Positions 1 through 7,734 of a DNA stretch of 45,247 bases are shown here, in pieces. The notes under the pieces were generated by a model, which was not told the DNA's origin, did not search any database, and saw only the letters and a list, made by a program, of their open reading frames with translations. Each line of letters starts with the position of its first letter. The first letter of the stretch is position 1. The stretch is from Hydromonas duriensis (GTDB lineage Bacteria; Pseudomonadota; Gammaproteobacteria; Burkholderiales; Burkholderiaceae): assembly GCF_004363775.1 (NCBI RefSeq), contig NZ_SNZE01000017.1, positions 1-45,247 on the forward strand. The letters run 5' to 3'. A program made the translations under genes and the position numbers.

Positions 1-2
1 AC

Positions 3-456
3 CTACCCACAGCGCCTAACTTGCTCAACCAATGCTTTGACGCCGATGCACCGAATACCAAATGGGTGGCTGACATCACGTACATTCGGGTGAAGAAGCA
101 ATGGCTGTATTTGGCAGTGGTGGTTGACTTGTACTCACGCAGGGTGATTGGTTGGGCTTTTGGTGAGCGCATCAATGCACTGTTCGCAAGCCTATCAGCG
201 ATTGATTAAAGCTTATGACTTGAAATGCAGTATGAGCGGCAAAGGCAACTGCTACGACAATGCCGCCTGTGAGAGCTTCTTCCACACGCTCAAGGTCGAA
301 CATGTCTATCGCATTGCCTTTGAGTCAATGAAGCACGCCAGACGCGAAATCTTCTGGTTTATTGAAGCCTATTACAACTTCAAACGCAAACATTCAAAAT
401 TGGGATACCAAAGCCCTGTAAAATTTGAATCCGCAGCATCTAAAATAGCTGCTTAA
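3..456 (+). pseudogene. IS3-family transposase OrfB fragment, frameshifted and internally deleted
   Basis: Frame 3 reads the start of the DDE integrase core, including KWVADITYI with the first catalytic Asp and LYSRRVIGWAFGER, and then stops at 207-209. The C-terminal half continues in frame 1 from about position 177 (CSQAYQRLIKAY, then GNCYDNAACESFFHTLK with the catalytic Glu) to the stop at 454-456. By comparison with the usual OrfB layout, roughly 30 codons between GERINA and CSQAY are missing. These include the HSDRGSQ segment that holds the second catalytic Asp. The loss is not a multiple of three, so the protein is both frameshifted and catalytically dead. The 5' end is cut by the window edge. 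The junction is assigned by eye and could be off by a few codons. Confidence 0.85.
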
Positions 457-458
457 AA

Positions 459-483
459 TGTCCGTTGAAATGAGGGCAAATCA
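459..483 (+). repeat. IS3-type right terminal inverted repeat (IRR)
   Basis: This 25-base terminal repeat follows the OrfB stop codon directly. Read on the other strand it begins TGATTTGCCCTC, compared with TGATCTGCCCTC at the left end of the IS at 44865, and both carry CGGACA at the same distance. The TGA...TCA ends are typical of the IS3 group. Confidence 0.8.
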
Positions 484-658
484 AGTACGGCATGGATGAT
501 ATTTGCGACATCCCCTTAATTATAAAATCTCTTTATATAAAAATAGAATATAAAATTGCAATTCATTATTTTGAAAATACATATTCAATATCTATAATGC
601 TGTTTATCTATTTTTGATTGTTTGATCCCCCCCACTTTGTCATTAAAAAAGGATGTTC

Positions 659-1450
659 ATGATTTTTGATCCGCTCTACATTGGACTTGGCTTTCTTGTC
701 GGCATCATTGTTGGCCTAACGGGTGTTGGCGGTGGTTCGCTCATGACGCCGCTGTTAATATTTGTTTTTGGTATTAAACCATCTTTGGCCGTAGGCACTG
801 ATTTATTATTCGCCGCCATTACAAAAGCGTTTGGCGTCGTCAAGCATCAGCAACACCGCAACATTGATTGGCGCATCACAGGTTTATTGTCTTTGGGAAG
901 CATTCCCTCAGCCCTGCTGACTTTATGGTGGCTGCGCAACGCCAGTATTGACTCAGATGTTGTCAATTTGTACATGAAAAAAGTGCTCGGCATCATGTTG
1001 TTCTTAACGGCGGCGGCGATTTTTTTAACTCAATTGTTACGTAAAAAGCGAGTTGAACAGCACCCCCATGGTTTTCACTCAAATCACGCCCCGAAAAATC
1101 GCCAAATCATGACCGTATTGTTGGGTCTCGTTTTGGGATTCTTGGTTACATTTAGCTCTGTGGGTGCGGGTGCTGTTGGCATGGTTGCATTGTATGCACT
1201 GTATAATCACAGCCCAGCCGTTCGTTTGGTTGGTAGCGACATCGCTCACGCTGTACCTTTAACTTTGGTTGCAGGATTGGGACACGCCAGCTTAGGTTCT
1301 GTTGATTTTAATTTACTGCTGGTTTTGTTGCTGGGTTCTATTCCTGGAATTTGGCTCGGCAGCCACTGGTCGGCCAAGGCGTCTGAACGCTTACTGCGTA
1401 TGTTATTGGCTGTCATTTTAACTATTTCGGGTTACAAATTGCTGGTGTAA
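659..1450 (+). CDS. TauE/SafE-family sulfite/sulfate permease
   Basis: This is a polytopic inner-membrane protein of the TauE/SafE family (COG0730), about 263 residues with roughly eight hydrophobic segments. Two family-type repeats are visible: an N-terminal GLTGVGGGSLMTPLLI block and an internal TFSSVGAGAVGMVALYAL block. The family exports or imports small sulfur oxyanions and organosulfonates. Lying 80 bases upstream of cysI in the same direction, it probably moves sulfite or sulfate here, although the substrate is inference. I place the start at 659 because AAGGA (649-653) is correctly spaced for it, whereas the ATG at 653 overlaps the ribosome-binding site. An AT-rich stretch without genes lies between the IS end (483) and this gene and presumably holds the promoter of the cys genes. 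Confidence 0.85.
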   Translation: MIFDPLYIGLGFLVGIIVGLTGVGGGSLMTPLLIFVFGIKPSLAVGTDLLFAAITKAFGVVKHQQHRNIDWRITGLLSLGSIPSALLTLWWLRNASIDSDVVNLYMKKVLGIMLFLTAAAIFLTQLLRKKRVEQHPHGFHSNHAPKNRQIMTVLLGLVLGFLVTFSSVGAGAVGMVALYALYNHSPAVRLVGSDIAHAVPLTLVAGLGHASLGSVDFNLLLVLLLGSIPGIWLGSHWSAKASERLLRMLLAVILTISGYKLLV

Positions 1451-1530
1451 GTACAATGGTTTGCACTTTAAAACCTTTATACTTACGAGCTTTGAGTTCG
1501 CATTCTTTTCGTTTATTTTGAGATTTAACT

Positions 1531-3189
1531 ATGTACAAGTACACTGACCTAGACCAAGCCATCGTTCAAGAGCGCGTCAATCAATACCGCGACCAGCTCA
1601 ATCGCCATTTATCAGGCGAGCTGTCTGAAGATGAGTTTCGCCCTTTGCGTTTGCAAAACGGCTTGTACATCCAACGTCACGCCCCGATGCTGCGCGTTGC
1701 TATTCCTTACGGATTATTATCGTCGGTACAATTACATGCTTTAGCGGACATCGCTCACACGTACGATCGCGGCTACGCCCACTTCTCAACCCGCCAAAAC
1801 ATTCAATACAATTGGCCCGCCTTAGAACGCTCGGCTGATATTTTGCAAGATTTAGCCAATGTGCAAATGCACGCCATCCAGACTTCGGGCAACTGCATCC
1901 GCAACATCACCTCTGACCAGTTTGCGGGCGTTGCCGCCGACGAGTTGGTTGACCCACGTCCGTATTGCGAAATTTTGCGCCAATGGAGCACATTTCACCC
2001 CGAATTTGCCCACCTGCCACGCAAGTTCAAAATAGCCGTCAGTGCCTCAACAGAAGACCGTGCGGCCACGTCATTTCATGATATTGGTCTATTCATTGTC
2101 AAAAACGATGCGGGCGACATCGGATTTCGCGTTTTGGTCGGTGGCGGTTTGGGGCGCACGCCCATTGTTGGCGCGGTGATTCGAGAATTTTTGCCTTGGC
2201 AACACATGATGAGCTATTGCGAATCAATTTTGCGGGTCTACAACCGCTATGGTCGTCGGGACAATATGTATAAAGCCCGCATCAAAATTCTAGTCAAAGC
2301 CTTGGGCGCAGAGGAATTTGCTCGTCAAGTCGAAGCAGAGTTCAAATTCGCAGAAAATGGCCCCTCCACCGTAACCCAAGACGAATTAGAACGCGTGCGC
2401 GGCCATTTCACCCAACGCACCTACCCTGCCCGCCCTGCTGTTAATTTTGACACACAAGACAAGGCATTCGCCCGCTGGCGCGAACGCAACGTCAAGCCGC
2501 ATAAGGTCGAAGGCTACAGTGCCGTTGTGGTCTCACTTAAGCCCAATAAAGTCGCCCCTGGTGACGCCACTACGGAGCAACTGCACTTTGTCGCTGACTT
2601 AGCCGAGCAATACAGTTTCGGCGAAATTCGCGTTGCCCATGAACAAAACCTCATCCTCGCCGATGTTGCACAAGAAGACCTCAAAGCCGTTTGGGACGCG
2701 CTTAAAACACAAGGTTTGGCGACGCCAAACATCGGTCTGTTGACCGACATTATTGCCTGCCCTGGCGGTGACTTTTGTGCGCTCGCCAACGCCAAGTCGA
2801 TTCCAATTGCCAATGCGATTCAAGACAAATTTGACAATCTCGACTATTTGTACGACTTAAGCGATATTCAATTGAATATTTCAGGATGCATGAACTCTTG
2901 CGGTCATCATCATGTCGGTCACATCGGCATTTTAGGAGTAGACAAGGATGGCAATGAATGGTACCAAATTTCACTCGGTGGCTCAGATGGCTCAACCATA
3001 GGTGGCTATAAACCGACCATTGGTAAAATTATTGGCCCATCATTTAAAGCCGATGAAGTGCCTAGCGTCATTGAAAAAATCATCAATACTTATCTTGCTC
3101 ACAAACAAAATGGTGAACATTTTCTCGAAACCGTCCAGCGCATAGGCATCGCCCCGTTTAAAGAAAATGTCTACCCACCGAAACACTAA
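1531..3189 (+). CDS. cysI: sulfite reductase hemoprotein (nitrite/sulfite reductase family), CysI
   Basis: CysI reduces sulfite to sulfide with six electrons, using a siroheme coupled to a [4Fe-4S] cluster. The 552-residue protein shows two ferredoxin-like and siroheme-binding halves. The siroheme/Fe-S cysteines are C410, C416, C453 and C457 in the arrangement CPGGDFC ... CMNSC. The basic sulfite-site region is recognisable around STRQNIQ and TSGNCIRN in the N-terminal half. The length fits the betaproteobacterial single-polypeptide form that lies next to a DUF934 gene, rather than the enterobacterial CysJI pair; no CysJ flavoprotein is in the window. The ferredoxin and Fpr genes downstream are candidate electron donors (inference). 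The gene follows the TauE-type permease and precedes the DUF934 gene in the same direction. Confidence 0.95.
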   Translation: MYKYTDLDQAIVQERVNQYRDQLNRHLSGELSEDEFRPLRLQNGLYIQRHAPMLRVAIPYGLLSSVQLHALADIAHTYDRGYAHFSTRQNIQYNWPALERSADILQDLANVQMHAIQTSGNCIRNITSDQFAGVAADELVDPRPYCEILRQWSTFHPEFAHLPRKFKIAVSASTEDRAATSFHDIGLFIVKNDAGDIGFRVLVGGGLGRTPIVGAVIREFLPWQHMMSYCESILRVYNRYGRRDNMYKARIKILVKALGAEEFARQVEAEFKFAENGPSTVTQDELERVRGHFTQRTYPARPAVNFDTQDKAFARWRERNVKPHKVEGYSAVVVSLKPNKVAPGDATTEQLHFVADLAEQYSFGEIRVAHEQNLILADVAQEDLKAVWDALKTQGLATPNIGLLTDIIACPGGDFCALANAKSIPIANAIQDKFDNLDYLYDLSDIQLNISGCMNSCGHHHVGHIGILGVDKDGNEWYQISLGGSDGSTIGGYKPTIGKIIGPSFKADEVPSVIEKIINTYLAHKQNGEHFLETVQRIGIAPFKENVYPPKH

Positions 3190-3274
3190 AACGGTTTTAA
3201 GTACACATTGAACAAACTTCAAACCAAAATTTAAACCAAAAGCAGATAAAAATCAGATAACACCGAGAGTAACC

Positions 3275-3781
3275 ATGGCCAAACCATTCATTTTGAATCA
3301 ACAACCCGCTACCGATGATTGGCACTTGCTCCGCGCCACCGAGGGCGAAGATGAGGCCACATTAAACGTGCCCACGGGTCAAGTCATCGTGCCCTTGGCG
3401 ACGTGGCAAGCGCAACCCGCACTGCATAACCGCCATGATGTTGGCGTGTGGCTGAACAACACTGTTGAACCTGAGCATCTTGACCTTAACTGGTCGGCAT
3501 TTCCTGTTATTGCCTTGGATTTTCCAAAGTTCACCGATGGTCGCAGCTATTCTATTGCTTATATTTTGCGCAACCGCTTAGGATTTAAAAATCAATTACG
3601 CGCCATCGGCGACGTATTGGTTGACCAAGTGTTTTACATGACGCGGGTCGGTTTTAACGCCTTGTCTTTGCGCGAAGACCAAAAAATCGACTCTGCTTTA
3701 AGAGCCTTGAACGCATTTACAACACCCTACCAAGGCTCAACCGACGACGCCCGCCCATTTTTTGTACGTCAAGGAGCATAA
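3275..3781 (+). CDS. DUF934 family protein, CysI partner
   Basis: This 168-residue protein belongs to the DUF934 family, found almost always directly downstream of cysI in proteobacteria and often annotated as an oxidoreductase without proof. Visible family traits are the conserved stretch IALDFPKFTDGRSYSIA and the following LRNRLGFKNQLRAIGDVLVDQ. There is no signal peptide or membrane segment, so it should be cytoplasmic. A GAGAG ribosome-binding site lies before ATG 3275, and the stop is one base before the cysH start, so the two genes are almost certainly co-transcribed. Its biochemical role is not established; an accessory role in sulfite reduction is inferred from context only. Confidence 0.85.
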   Translation: MAKPFILNQQPATDDWHLLRATEGEDEATLNVPTGQVIVPLATWQAQPALHNRHDVGVWLNNTVEPEHLDLNWSAFPVIALDFPKFTDGRSYSIAYILRNRLGFKNQLRAIGDVLVDQVFYMTRVGFNALSLREDQKIDSALRALNAFTTPYQGSTDDARPFFVRQGA

Positions 3782-3782
3782 A

Positions 3783-4514
3783 ATGAGCACACTTGCCGAT
3801 AAAATCAAAGCCACACAACTCACGCTTGAGCGCATCGCAGCTGATTTCAGCCCAGCCGTATTCGCCAACTCGTTGGCGTTAGAAGACATGGTCATCACCG
3901 ACATGATTGCCAAGGCCAAATTACCAATTGGCATCTTCACCTTACAAACTGGGCTGCTGCATAACGAAACCAGCCAGATGGTACAAGTCATCCAAGCGCA
4001 CTATGGTTTAAGCGTAACCGAGTTTGTGCCTGACGCACAAGATGTTGAACACTACATCGCCGCGCATGGCAAATTCGCCTTTTATGAATCGGTCGATTTA
4101 CGCAAGGCCTGCTGCCACATTCGCAAAGTCAAACCACTCAAACGCGCATTGGCGGGGCAAAAAGCATGGCTCACAGGACAACGCAGTGAACAGTCCGTCA
4201 CGCGCACGAATCTGCACGTACACGAATTTGACGCAGCCAACGGCTTGGAAAAATTCAACCCCATCGCGGATTGGACGTTTGACGATGTCAAAACCTATAT
4301 ATCGCAACACAACGTGCCCTACAACCCGCTCCACGACAAAGGCTATCCATCAATTGGCTGTGAACCCTGTACCCGCGCGATTAAAGCAGGAGAAGACATC
4401 CGCGCAGGTCGTTGGTGGTGGGAAAACCAAGACTCGAAAGAATGTGGTTTACACGTATCCGAACAAGCTGCTTCACCCACAACCCAGAAAAAAGAAGACC
4501 CACACGCAGACTGA
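3783..4514 (+). CDS. cysH: assimilatory adenylylsulfate (APS) reductase, CysH
   Basis: CysH reduces activated sulfate to sulfite with thioredoxin or a similar thiol donor. The protein has 243 residues. C110-C111 and C193-x-x-C196 form the [4Fe-4S] site that marks the APS-using type, and C221 in KECGLH is the catalytic cysteine. The absence of a cysC kinase gene here agrees with direct reduction of APS. The segment usually written LDTG.LH.ET reads LQTGLLHNET, so an otherwise common Asp is Gln. The start at 3783 is set by AAGGAG at 3771-3776; a longer reading from TTG 3762 would include the ribosome-binding site. It lies one base after the DUF934 stop and upstream of cysD. Codons favour C at third positions, as in cysD. 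Confidence 0.93.
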   Translation: MSTLADKIKATQLTLERIAADFSPAVFANSLALEDMVITDMIAKAKLPIGIFTLQTGLLHNETSQMVQVIQAHYGLSVTEFVPDAQDVEHYIAAHGKFAFYESVDLRKACCHIRKVKPLKRALAGQKAWLTGQRSEQSVTRTNLHVHEFDAANGLEKFNPIADWTFDDVKTYISQHNVPYNPLHDKGYPSIGCEPCTRAIKAGEDIRAGRWWWENQDSKECGLHVSEQAASPTTQKKEDPHAD

Positions 4515-4535
4515 ACATGAATGTATTGCAACACG

Positions 4536-4568
4536 TTTTGCAATAGGTTTTGCAATAGGTTTTGCAAT
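4536..4568 (+). repeat. 12-bp tandem repeat, 2.75 units, cysH-cysD gap
   Basis: The unit TTTTGCAATAGG occurs at 4536-4547 and 4548-4559, and again as a partial copy (TTTTGCAAT) at 4560-4568. It lies in the 108-base gap between cysH and cysD. No function is evident. It may be a slippage product, or it may affect the spacing or structure of the leader before cysD. Confidence 0.85.
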
Positions 4569-4622
4569 CAGCCGCCAAAAGTCACATGTTAAAATACCCG
4601 CTTCATTTTTAAAGAATATATT

Positions 4623-5558
4623 ATGAGCACGACACACTTTAACGAACAATTCAACAGCGCCCACCTTGACTGGCTCGAATCCGAATCCATCCACATCTTG
4701 CGCGAACTCGCTGCCGAATGCGAACGCCCCGCCTTACTCTTCTCGGGCGGTAAAGATTCGCTGGTCGTGCTGCACTTGGCACTAAAAGCCTTTCGCCCGA
4801 ACAAACTGCCCTTCCCGCTCGTACACATCGACACGGGACACAACTTCCCCGAAGTCATCGAGTTTCGCGACTACACCATCAACCGACTTGGTGAACGTTT
4901 GATTATCGGCAGCGTCGAAGAATCCATCCGCAAAGGAACGGTGCGCCTGCGCAACCCAGACACCGACAGCCGCAACGCCGCGCAAGCCGTAACATTGCTC
5001 GAAACCATCGCTGAACACGGCTTTGACGCCTGCATCGGCGGCGCGCGCCGCGACGAAGAAAAAGCCCGCGCCAAAGAACGCATCTTCTCATTCCGCGACG
5101 ACTTCGGCCAATGGGATCCAAAAGCGCAACGCCCTGAGCTGTGGAGCTTGTACAACACCCGCGTACACAAAGGCGAAAACATGCGCGTCTTCCCAATTTC
5201 CAACTGGACCGAAATGGACATCTGGCAATACATTTCACGCGAAAACATCGAACTACCGAGCATCTACTTCGCCCACGACCGCGAAGTGTTTGAGCGCAAC
5301 GGCTTGATTGTCTCCAACATGCCCATCACCCCGCCACAAACCGACGGCGAACGCGCCAGCTTAAAAACCCAACGCGTGCGCTTTCGCACCGTCGGCGACA
5401 TGACCTGCACCAGCCCCGTACACTCCAGCGCGGACAACGTCGATAAAATCCTCGCCGAAACCGCCGAAACCACGATTACAGAACGCGGCGCAACGCGGCT
5501 CGACGACCAAACCAGCGAAGCGTCAATGGAAAAACGGAAAAAAGAAGGTTATTTTTAA
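4623..5558 (+). CDS. cysD: sulfate adenylyltransferase small subunit, CysD
   Basis: CysD forms APS from ATP and sulfate in complex with the GTPase CysN. The 311-residue protein has the PP-loop signature SGGKDS at residues 41-46. It also has the expected downstream motifs GGARRDEEKARAKERIFSFR and VSNWTEMDIWQYI-type residues (here FPISNWTEMDIWQYI), and ends in the usual basic KRKKEGYF tail. Length and end-to-end similarity indicate an intact gene. The ribosome-binding site is weak (AAAGAATATATT before ATG). Unusually, cysN does not follow directly: about 880 bases with REP-like hairpins and a Sel1-repeat gene intervene. Confidence 0.96.
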   Translation: MSTTHFNEQFNSAHLDWLESESIHILRELAAECERPALLFSGGKDSLVVLHLALKAFRPNKLPFPLVHIDTGHNFPEVIEFRDYTINRLGERLIIGSVEESIRKGTVRLRNPDTDSRNAAQAVTLLETIAEHGFDACIGGARRDEEKARAKERIFSFRDDFGQWDPKAQRPELWSLYNTRVHKGENMRVFPISNWTEMDIWQYISRENIELPSIYFAHDREVFERNGLIVSNMPITPPQTDGERASLKTQRVRFRTVGDMTCTSPVHSSADNVDKILAETAETTITERGATRLDDQTSEASMEKRKKEGYF

Positions 5559-5573
5559 ACACTGGGGCAAAAC

Positions 5574-5635
5574 GTCATTGCGAGCTTGACTCGCAACGGC
5601 CTTGAAAATGTCATTGCGGGCTTGACCCGCAATCT
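5574..5635. repeat. pair of REP-like palindromic repeats after cysD
   Basis: There are two imperfect copies, starting at 5574 and 5610 (36 bases apart). Each forms a 7-bp stem with loop CTTGA: TTGCGAG/CTCGCAA (5578-5596) and TTGCGGG/CCCGCAA (5614-5632). The A-T pair of the first stem is replaced by a G-C pair in the second, a compensated change that shows the stem is maintained. Such GTCATTGCG... elements resemble extragenic palindromic repeats of many proteobacteria. They may end or stabilise the cysD transcript. No T-run follows, so a classical terminator is less likely. Confidence 0.75.
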
Positions 5636-5780
5636 CCCACGTAACAATGCAGTGCAAAGCGTCACAAGCCGCAAACGCCATACACTGTAAATTTAAACGC
5701 AGTGGCTAATTAAAGACACGCGGCGCAATGCGCAAAAACACTTATTGCACCCTATGAACTATTAATTACTAAATCTTTCA

Positions 5781-6368
5781 ATGAAACCAATAAAGCATCT
5801 ACTCTTTCCATCTTTATTGATGATTATGTTGTTTTTATCTTGTCAGTCAAAAGCAGAAACGGTGAAGGAAGATAATTGCCAACTGTTAGCCATTGACAAT
5901 AACACCCAACTCCAAAGATATCAAATTGCAGAGTGTTTTTTTGAAAAAGAGGACTATTCGGCAGCACTCCCATATTATGAGCAACTTGCAAACGAAGGTT
6001 ATGCAAAGGCAGAAAATAGCCTAGGGTTCTATTATCAGTTTGGAGTTTCAGGTAAAGGCATTGATTATCCAAAAGCAATGAGTCTGTATAAATCAGCAGC
6101 TAATAAAGGCGTATCTGATGCCATGGTTGGATACGGAGGCTTCTTTTTAAGAGGAGATGGCGTCAAAAAAAACTATAAAACTGCTTTATTTTGGTTTGAA
6201 AAGGCAGCAAAATTAAACGACCCAAATGGATTATACAGCTTAGGAGTGATGTACCAAAATGGGCTTGGTGTTGCCAAAAAAGACATGAAAAAGGCGCGGT
6301 TTTTTTGGAAACAAGCTGCAGATCTTGGTGACAAGTTAGCCTTATTTATGCTTACTAATGCCAAATAG
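5781..6368 (+). CDS. Sel1-repeat lipoprotein
   Basis: This 195-residue exported protein has a lipoprotein signal: a basic start MKPIKH, a hydrophobic core and lipobox LFLSC with Cys21. Three or four Sel1-like repeats follow (tetratricopeptide-type helices of about 36 residues), seen as AENSLGFYYQFGV, SLYKSAANKGVSDAMVGYG, ALFWFEKAAKL and YSLGVMYQNGLGVAKKD. Such proteins act as protein-protein scaffolds, often in the envelope; the partner is unknown. It is AT-richer than cysD and cysN and sits between them, flanked by REP-like repeats on one side. This suggests an insertion into the cys operon. It has no clear ribosome-binding site (AATCTTTCA before ATG). Confidence 0.85.
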   Translation: MKPIKHLLFPSLLMIMLFLSCQSKAETVKEDNCQLLAIDNNTQLQRYQIAECFFEKEDYSAALPYYEQLANEGYAKAENSLGFYYQFGVSGKGIDYPKAMSLYKSAANKGVSDAMVGYGGFFLRGDGVKKNYKTALFWFEKAAKLNDPNGLYSLGVMYQNGLGVAKKDMKKARFFWKQAADLGDKLALFMLTNAK

Positions 6369-6434
6369 CTTCCATCATCAAGAAACTTATATGGATCTCA
6401 TGCTAATGAACAAATGTTATACAAAGGAAAAATA

Positions 6435-7721
6435 ATGACCACCACCCACAACCAAGGCCTCCTCCGCTTCATCACCGCAGGCAGCGTCGATGATGGCAAA
6501 TCCACCCTCATTGGCCGCTTACTGTATGATTCTAAAAGCATTTTTGTGGACCAGCTCAGTGCTGTGTCTAAGTCTAAACACAACCGCTCGTATGACAACA
6601 GCGTTGATTTGTCGCTGTTGACGGATGGTTTGGAGGCCGAGCGCGAGCAAGGCATCACCATCGACGTGGCGTATCGTTATTTCGCCACGCCGCGCCGCAA
6701 GTACATCATCGCCGACACCCCAGGGCATGAGCAATACACGCGCAATATGGTGACGGGCGCGTCGACCGCGCATGCGGCGATTATTTTGATTGATGTGGGT
6801 AAAATTGATTTTTCAGTGGCTGGGCAAGTGGAGTTGTTGACGCAAACCAAGCGACATTCTGCCTTGGTGGCGTTGCTTGGTGTCAAGCATGTGATTGTTG
6901 CGGCGAATAAGATGGATTTGATTGATTACGACCAAAGCAAATACAACCGCATTGTGGACAGTTACACAGCCTTGGCTGAACGGGTGGGCTTGGCGCATTT
7001 CACGCCGATACCGTTGTCGGCTCTCAAGGGCGATAATGTGGTGCACGCTTCGGATGAGTTGTCGTGGTATACAGGCTCGCCCCTGCTTGAGCTGCTGGAT
7101 ACATTGGAAGTGCCTGACGAATCGGCTCAAGCATTGCGCTTTCCCGTTCAGCAGGTGGTGCGTCATGATGGCAATAAAATCGATGATTTTCGTGGATACG
7201 CAGGCCGCATCGAATCGGGTACGGTGCGCGTGGGCGATACCGTCGTGATTCAGCCGCAAAATCGTGAAACGACCATTGCGGGCATTCATACTTATGATGG
7301 CGAACGCGATGATGCGTATGCGGGTTTATCGGTCACTTTGACCTTGGCGGATGACATTGATATTTCGCGCGGAGATTGGATTAACATCGCGTCGCAAGCG
7401 GCTGAAGTGAGTAAAACCCGTGCGGCGGACATGTGCTGGTTTTCAGATGATACTTTAAGTTTGTCGCGTAAGTATTTGATTAAGCACGGAACTCGAACGG
7501 TAGCGGCGCGCATCAATGCGATTGATTACAAGTTGGACATCCACGCCTTGGAAGAGCACTCAAGTGCCAGCGATTTGAAAATGAATGAAATTGCTCGGGT
7601 TAATGTGCAGTTGCAACATGCGCTGCCAATTGATGCTTATGCCGAGATTAAGGCGGGGGGCGCGTTCATCGTCATTGATGAGGTGAGCAATCAAACCTTG
7701 GCCGCTGGCATGTTTGCGTAA
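6435..7721 (+). CDS. cysN: sulfate adenylyltransferase GTPase subunit, CysN
   Basis: CysN couples GTP hydrolysis to APS formation by CysD. The 428-residue protein is an EF-Tu-like GTPase. G1 lies at GSVDDGKST (residues 16-24), followed by switch II DTPGHEQYTRNM, NKMDL (G4) and two beta-barrel domains to the C terminus. It ends without an APS kinase (CysC) domain, so APS would go straight to the APS-reductase-type CysH. The start at 6435 is chosen because AAAGGA at 6423-6428 is well spaced; ATG 6414 would precede that site. The next gene begins 13 bases after the stop. Codon use (more G/T at third positions) differs visibly from cysD, so the two subunit genes may not have evolved together at this site. 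Confidence 0.95.
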   Translation: MTTTHNQGLLRFITAGSVDDGKSTLIGRLLYDSKSIFVDQLSAVSKSKHNRSYDNSVDLSLLTDGLEAEREQGITIDVAYRYFATPRRKYIIADTPGHEQYTRNMVTGASTAHAAIILIDVGKIDFSVAGQVELLTQTKRHSALVALLGVKHVIVAANKMDLIDYDQSKYNRIVDSYTALAERVGLAHFTPIPLSALKGDNVVHASDELSWYTGSPLLELLDTLEVPDESAQALRFPVQQVVRHDGNKIDDFRGYAGRIESGTVRVGDTVVIQPQNRETTIAGIHTYDGERDDAYAGLSVTLTLADDIDISRGDWINIASQAAEVSKTRAADMCWFSDDTLSLSRKYLIKHGTRTVAARINAIDYKLDIHALEEHSSASDLKMNEIARVNVQLQHALPIDAYAEIKAGGAFIVIDEVSNQTLAAGMFA

Positions 7722-7734
7722 TCGGAGGGGCATC

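Larger units (their letters stand above)
1..483 (+). mobile_element. IS3-family insertion sequence, right part, internally deleted
   Basis: The 3' part of an IS3-family element enters from outside the window. Its right terminal inverted repeat occupies 459-483 and ends in TCA, just after the transposase stop codon. The reverse complement of this end matches the left end of the IS at 44865-44889 in the outer 12 bases (one mismatch) and again in CGGACA after a 7-base divergent stretch, so both elements are of one type. The transposase is disrupted (see the pseudogene entry), so this copy should not move by itself. The left end and any target duplication lie outside the window. Confidence 0.85.

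Noticed and set aside
3762-3782. Longer CysH start at TTG 3762
   Set aside because: It would include the AAGGAG ribosome-binding site and overlap the DUF934 gene; ATG 3783 has correct spacing.
4024-4626. 200-codon open frame on the + strand overlapping cysH
   Set aside because: It lies almost wholly within cysH in another frame, has low-complexity composition and runs through the 12-bp repeat; it is a shadow of the true gene.
6813-7289. 158-codon open frame on the - strand inside cysN
   Set aside because: It is antisense to the conserved GTPase domains of cysN and shows no protein features of its own.
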